64,000 bases of DNA. It comes from Bacteroidales bacterium. Lineage in GTDB: Bacteria > Bacteroidota > Bacteroidia > Bacteroidales > F082. The notes below the pieces were generated by a model. That model saw nothing but the letters and a program-made list of their open reading frames with translations. It did not search any database and had not been told where the DNA came from. The stretch is taken from NCBI GenBank assembly GCA_900769945.1, contig CAAGIO010000022.1, positions 1-64,000 on the forward strand. The letters run 5' to 3'. The first letter of the stretch is position 1. Every line of letters starts with the position of its first letter. Positions 62,773 to 64,000 of the stretch are shown one piece after another. Position numbers and translations under genes: made by a program.

Positions 62773-63339
62773 ATGATTAACTCACAAGACATTAAAATCG
62801 GAAGCTGCATTAGAATGGATGGTAAATTGTATTTCTGCGTTGACTTCCAACATGTTAAGCCAGGAAAAGGAAATACAATTATGCGTATTAAGTTGAAAAG
62901 TGTAGTTGATGGTCGTACCCTTGAACGTCGTTTCGACATTGGTGAAAAACTTGAAGATGTACGCGTTGAACACCGCCAATATCAGTTCCTTTACAAAGAA
63001 GGTGAAGATTTCATCTTTATGAATCAGGAAGATTTCGAGCAGATTCCGCTTATGAAGGACCTTATCACTGGCGTTGACTTCCTTAAAGAAAGTGATGTTT
63101 GTGATGTCGTTTTCGACACATCAACAGACACAGTGCTTTATGCAGAACTTCCTGTCAAGACTGTTCTCGAAGTTACCTATACTGAGCCAGGGGAAAAAGG
63201 AAATACCGCAACAAACGCAATGAAGGAGGCAACCCTTGAGACTGGCGCAAAAATCAGAGTCCCTCTGTTCATTAATACAGGTGATAAGGTTAGAGTGGAT
63301 ACACGTACAGGCGAATACGCTGAGAGAGTAAGAGAATAA
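62773..63339 (+). CDS. efp: Translation elongation factor P
   Basis: A 188-aa ribosome-binding factor that relieves stalling at proline runs. Three beta-barrel domains are present: KOW-like (1-64), OB (65-126) and C-terminal OB (127-188, with ETGAKIRVPLFINTGDKVRVDTRTGEYAERV). The loop that reaches the peptidyl-transferase centre has K32 in VKPGKGNT, so lysine-type modification (or none) is expected and not arginine rhamnosylation. The LpxD-like gene follows after 8 bases. Confidence 0.97.
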   Translation: MINSQDIKIGSCIRMDGKLYFCVDFQHVKPGKGNTIMRIKLKSVVDGRTLERRFDIGEKLEDVRVEHRQYQFLYKEGEDFIFMNQEDFEQIPLMKDLITGVDFLKESDVCDVVFDTSTDTVLYAELPVKTVLEVTYTEPGEKGNTATNAMKEATLETGAKIRVPLFINTGDKVRVDTRTGEYAERVRE

Positions 63340-63347
63340 TTAGCAAT

Positions 63348-64000
63348 ATGAGAATAGAGCCAAACACGACATTAAAATGTGTCGCCGATTTCATCGGTGC
63401 TAAAAAGATGATCGGATCCCCCGACTTCATCATCTCTGGACTGAACGAGATTCATGAGGTTGAACCGGGCGACATCACCTTTGTTGATCACCCAAAATAC
63501 TATAGTAAAGCCTTGAACTCGGCAGCGACAACGATCATTATTAACACCGATCAAGTTGATTGTCCTGATGGTAAGGCTCTTCTTGTTCATGACTGTCCTT
63601 TTGACGCTTTTAACAAACTGATATTGTCATACCGCAAGTTTGAACCATCTCATTCAATGGTCAGCCCTAAAGCAGAAATAGGTGAGGGTACTATTATTGA
63701 ACCGGGAGCCTTCGTCGCCGACCATGTGAAAATAGGTAAGAACTGCATTATTCACGCTAACGTGTCAATCAATAACCATGTTGTAATTGGTGATAACGTC
63801 ATTATTCAAAGTGGTTCCGTCATCGGTGGTGACGCATGCTACTTCCAACGCCGTAAAGAAGGCTTCGTGAAGTTTGAGTCTTGCGGCCGCGTGGTGATTG
63901 AGGACGATGTGGAAATAGGTGCCCTCTGCGCTATCGACCTCGGCGTCACAAGCGATACTATTATTGGTAAAGGCACTAAAACAGATAACCATGTACAAGT
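63348..64000 (+). CDS. LpxD-like UDP-3-O-acyl-glucosamine N-acyltransferase (5' part; runs off the window)
   Basis: The first 217 codons of a hexapeptide-repeat acyltransferase; the gene continues past base 64000. The N-terminal uridine-binding region contains DITFVDHPKYYSKALNSAATTIIIN. Left-handed beta-helix repeats follow (AEIGEGTIIEPGAFVADHVKIGKNCIIHANVSI), then FQRRKEGFVKFESCGRVVIEDDVEIGALCAIDLG, which matches the LpxD insertion GFGFAP...GRVVIEDDVEIGANTTID. LpxD adds the N-linked hydroxyacyl chain in lipid A synthesis. Some Bacteroidota carry a second LpxD-like copy beside efp; whether this is the main enzyme or that paralogue cannot be told. The catalytic histidine region is beyond the window. 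Confidence 0.85.
   Translation, partial: MRIEPNTTLKCVADFIGAKKMIGSPDFIISGLNEIHEVEPGDITFVDHPKYYSKALNSAATTIIINTDQVDCPDGKALLVHDCPFDAFNKLILSYRKFEPSHSMVSPKAEIGEGTIIEPGAFVADHVKIGKNCIIHANVSINNHVVIGDNVIIQSGSVIGGDACYFQRRKEGFVKFESCGRVVIEDDVEIGALCAIDLGVTSDTIIGKGTKTDNHVQ

Noticed and set aside
1..64000. CRISPR arrays, insertion sequences, phage genes and toxin-antitoxin modules
   Set aside because: I saw no regularly spaced direct repeats, transposase or integrase motifs, or terminal inverted repeats. The MORN_2 protein is often labelled an antitoxin but has no toxin partner here.

Overview
The window looks like core chromosome of a Bacteroidota (Bacteroidales-type) bacterium. The evidence is: a short (288 aa) primary sigma factor of the Bacteroidota type; 20 exact matches to the Bacteroidota -7 promoter box TAnnTTTG just upstream of genes, 18 of them continuing with C; a PorQ-like type IX secretion protein; a long (319 aa) NusB; many lipoproteins with SC/GC/AC lipoboxes; and LytS/LytTR, RND/TolC and LpxD genes typical of a Gram-negative envelope. 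I see no tRNA, rRNA, CRISPR array, insertion sequence or prophage.

Layout. 1-5984: the end of an unknown gene, then a leftward tripartite efflux operon (TolC, adaptor, RND pump) ending in a small PII-like gene. 6220-9612: TrkH potassium transporter and a LytS/LytTR two-component pair. 9622-13690 (leftward): LtaS-like phosphoglycerol transferase, diacylglycerol kinase and MscS channel. 13812-18833: M23 peptidase (rightward), facing a leftward SPFH/SmpB/thioredoxin/beta-helix group. 18948-21557: an exported lipoprotein joining a DPP III peptidase to a nicotinamidase. 21764-27788 (leftward): TPR protein, PopT (DUF368), AroE, Tex and an outer-membrane barrel. 27851-30756: GlmM, a small RHH-like protein, RecR (leftward) and a MORN-type protein. 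30838-35970 (leftward): DapF, GNAT, MltG, phosphomannomutase, DUF2279 and a TPR lipoprotein.

36124-38517: HtrA and the primary sigma factor. 38812-41523 (leftward): a divergent PPDK-like protein. 41643-46272: PyrG, YidC, a lipoprotein and shikimate kinase. 46368-48704: a four-gene exported-protein operon (CsgG-like, small lipoprotein, DUF4810, DUF799). 49001-54015: RlmD and the NAD(P)HX repair enzyme from a shared promoter region, then topoisomerase IV subunit B. 54182-59200: surface-glycan genes (flippase, formyltransferase/GINT1-like protein, divergent GT2 fusion). 59238-64000: NusB, PorQ, RecF, DUF721, EF-P and a truncated LpxD-like gene.

Much of the window serves the cell envelope: peptidoglycan precursors and remodelling (GlmM, DapF, MltG, M23, PopT), membrane-protein insertion and quality control (YidC, HtrA, SPFH), lipid and glycan assembly, efflux and secretion. 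The least ordinary items are the DPP III-nicotinamidase fusion, the GT2 fused to an apparently non-catalytic phosphoglycosyl-transferase module, the PPDK-like protein without a PEP domain, the CsgG/DUF4810/DUF799 operon without curli genes, and the LtaS-like/DAG-kinase pair in a diderm. Six genes have their longest reading frame starting at a TTG inside the -7 promoter box; I moved those starts to downstream ATGs.
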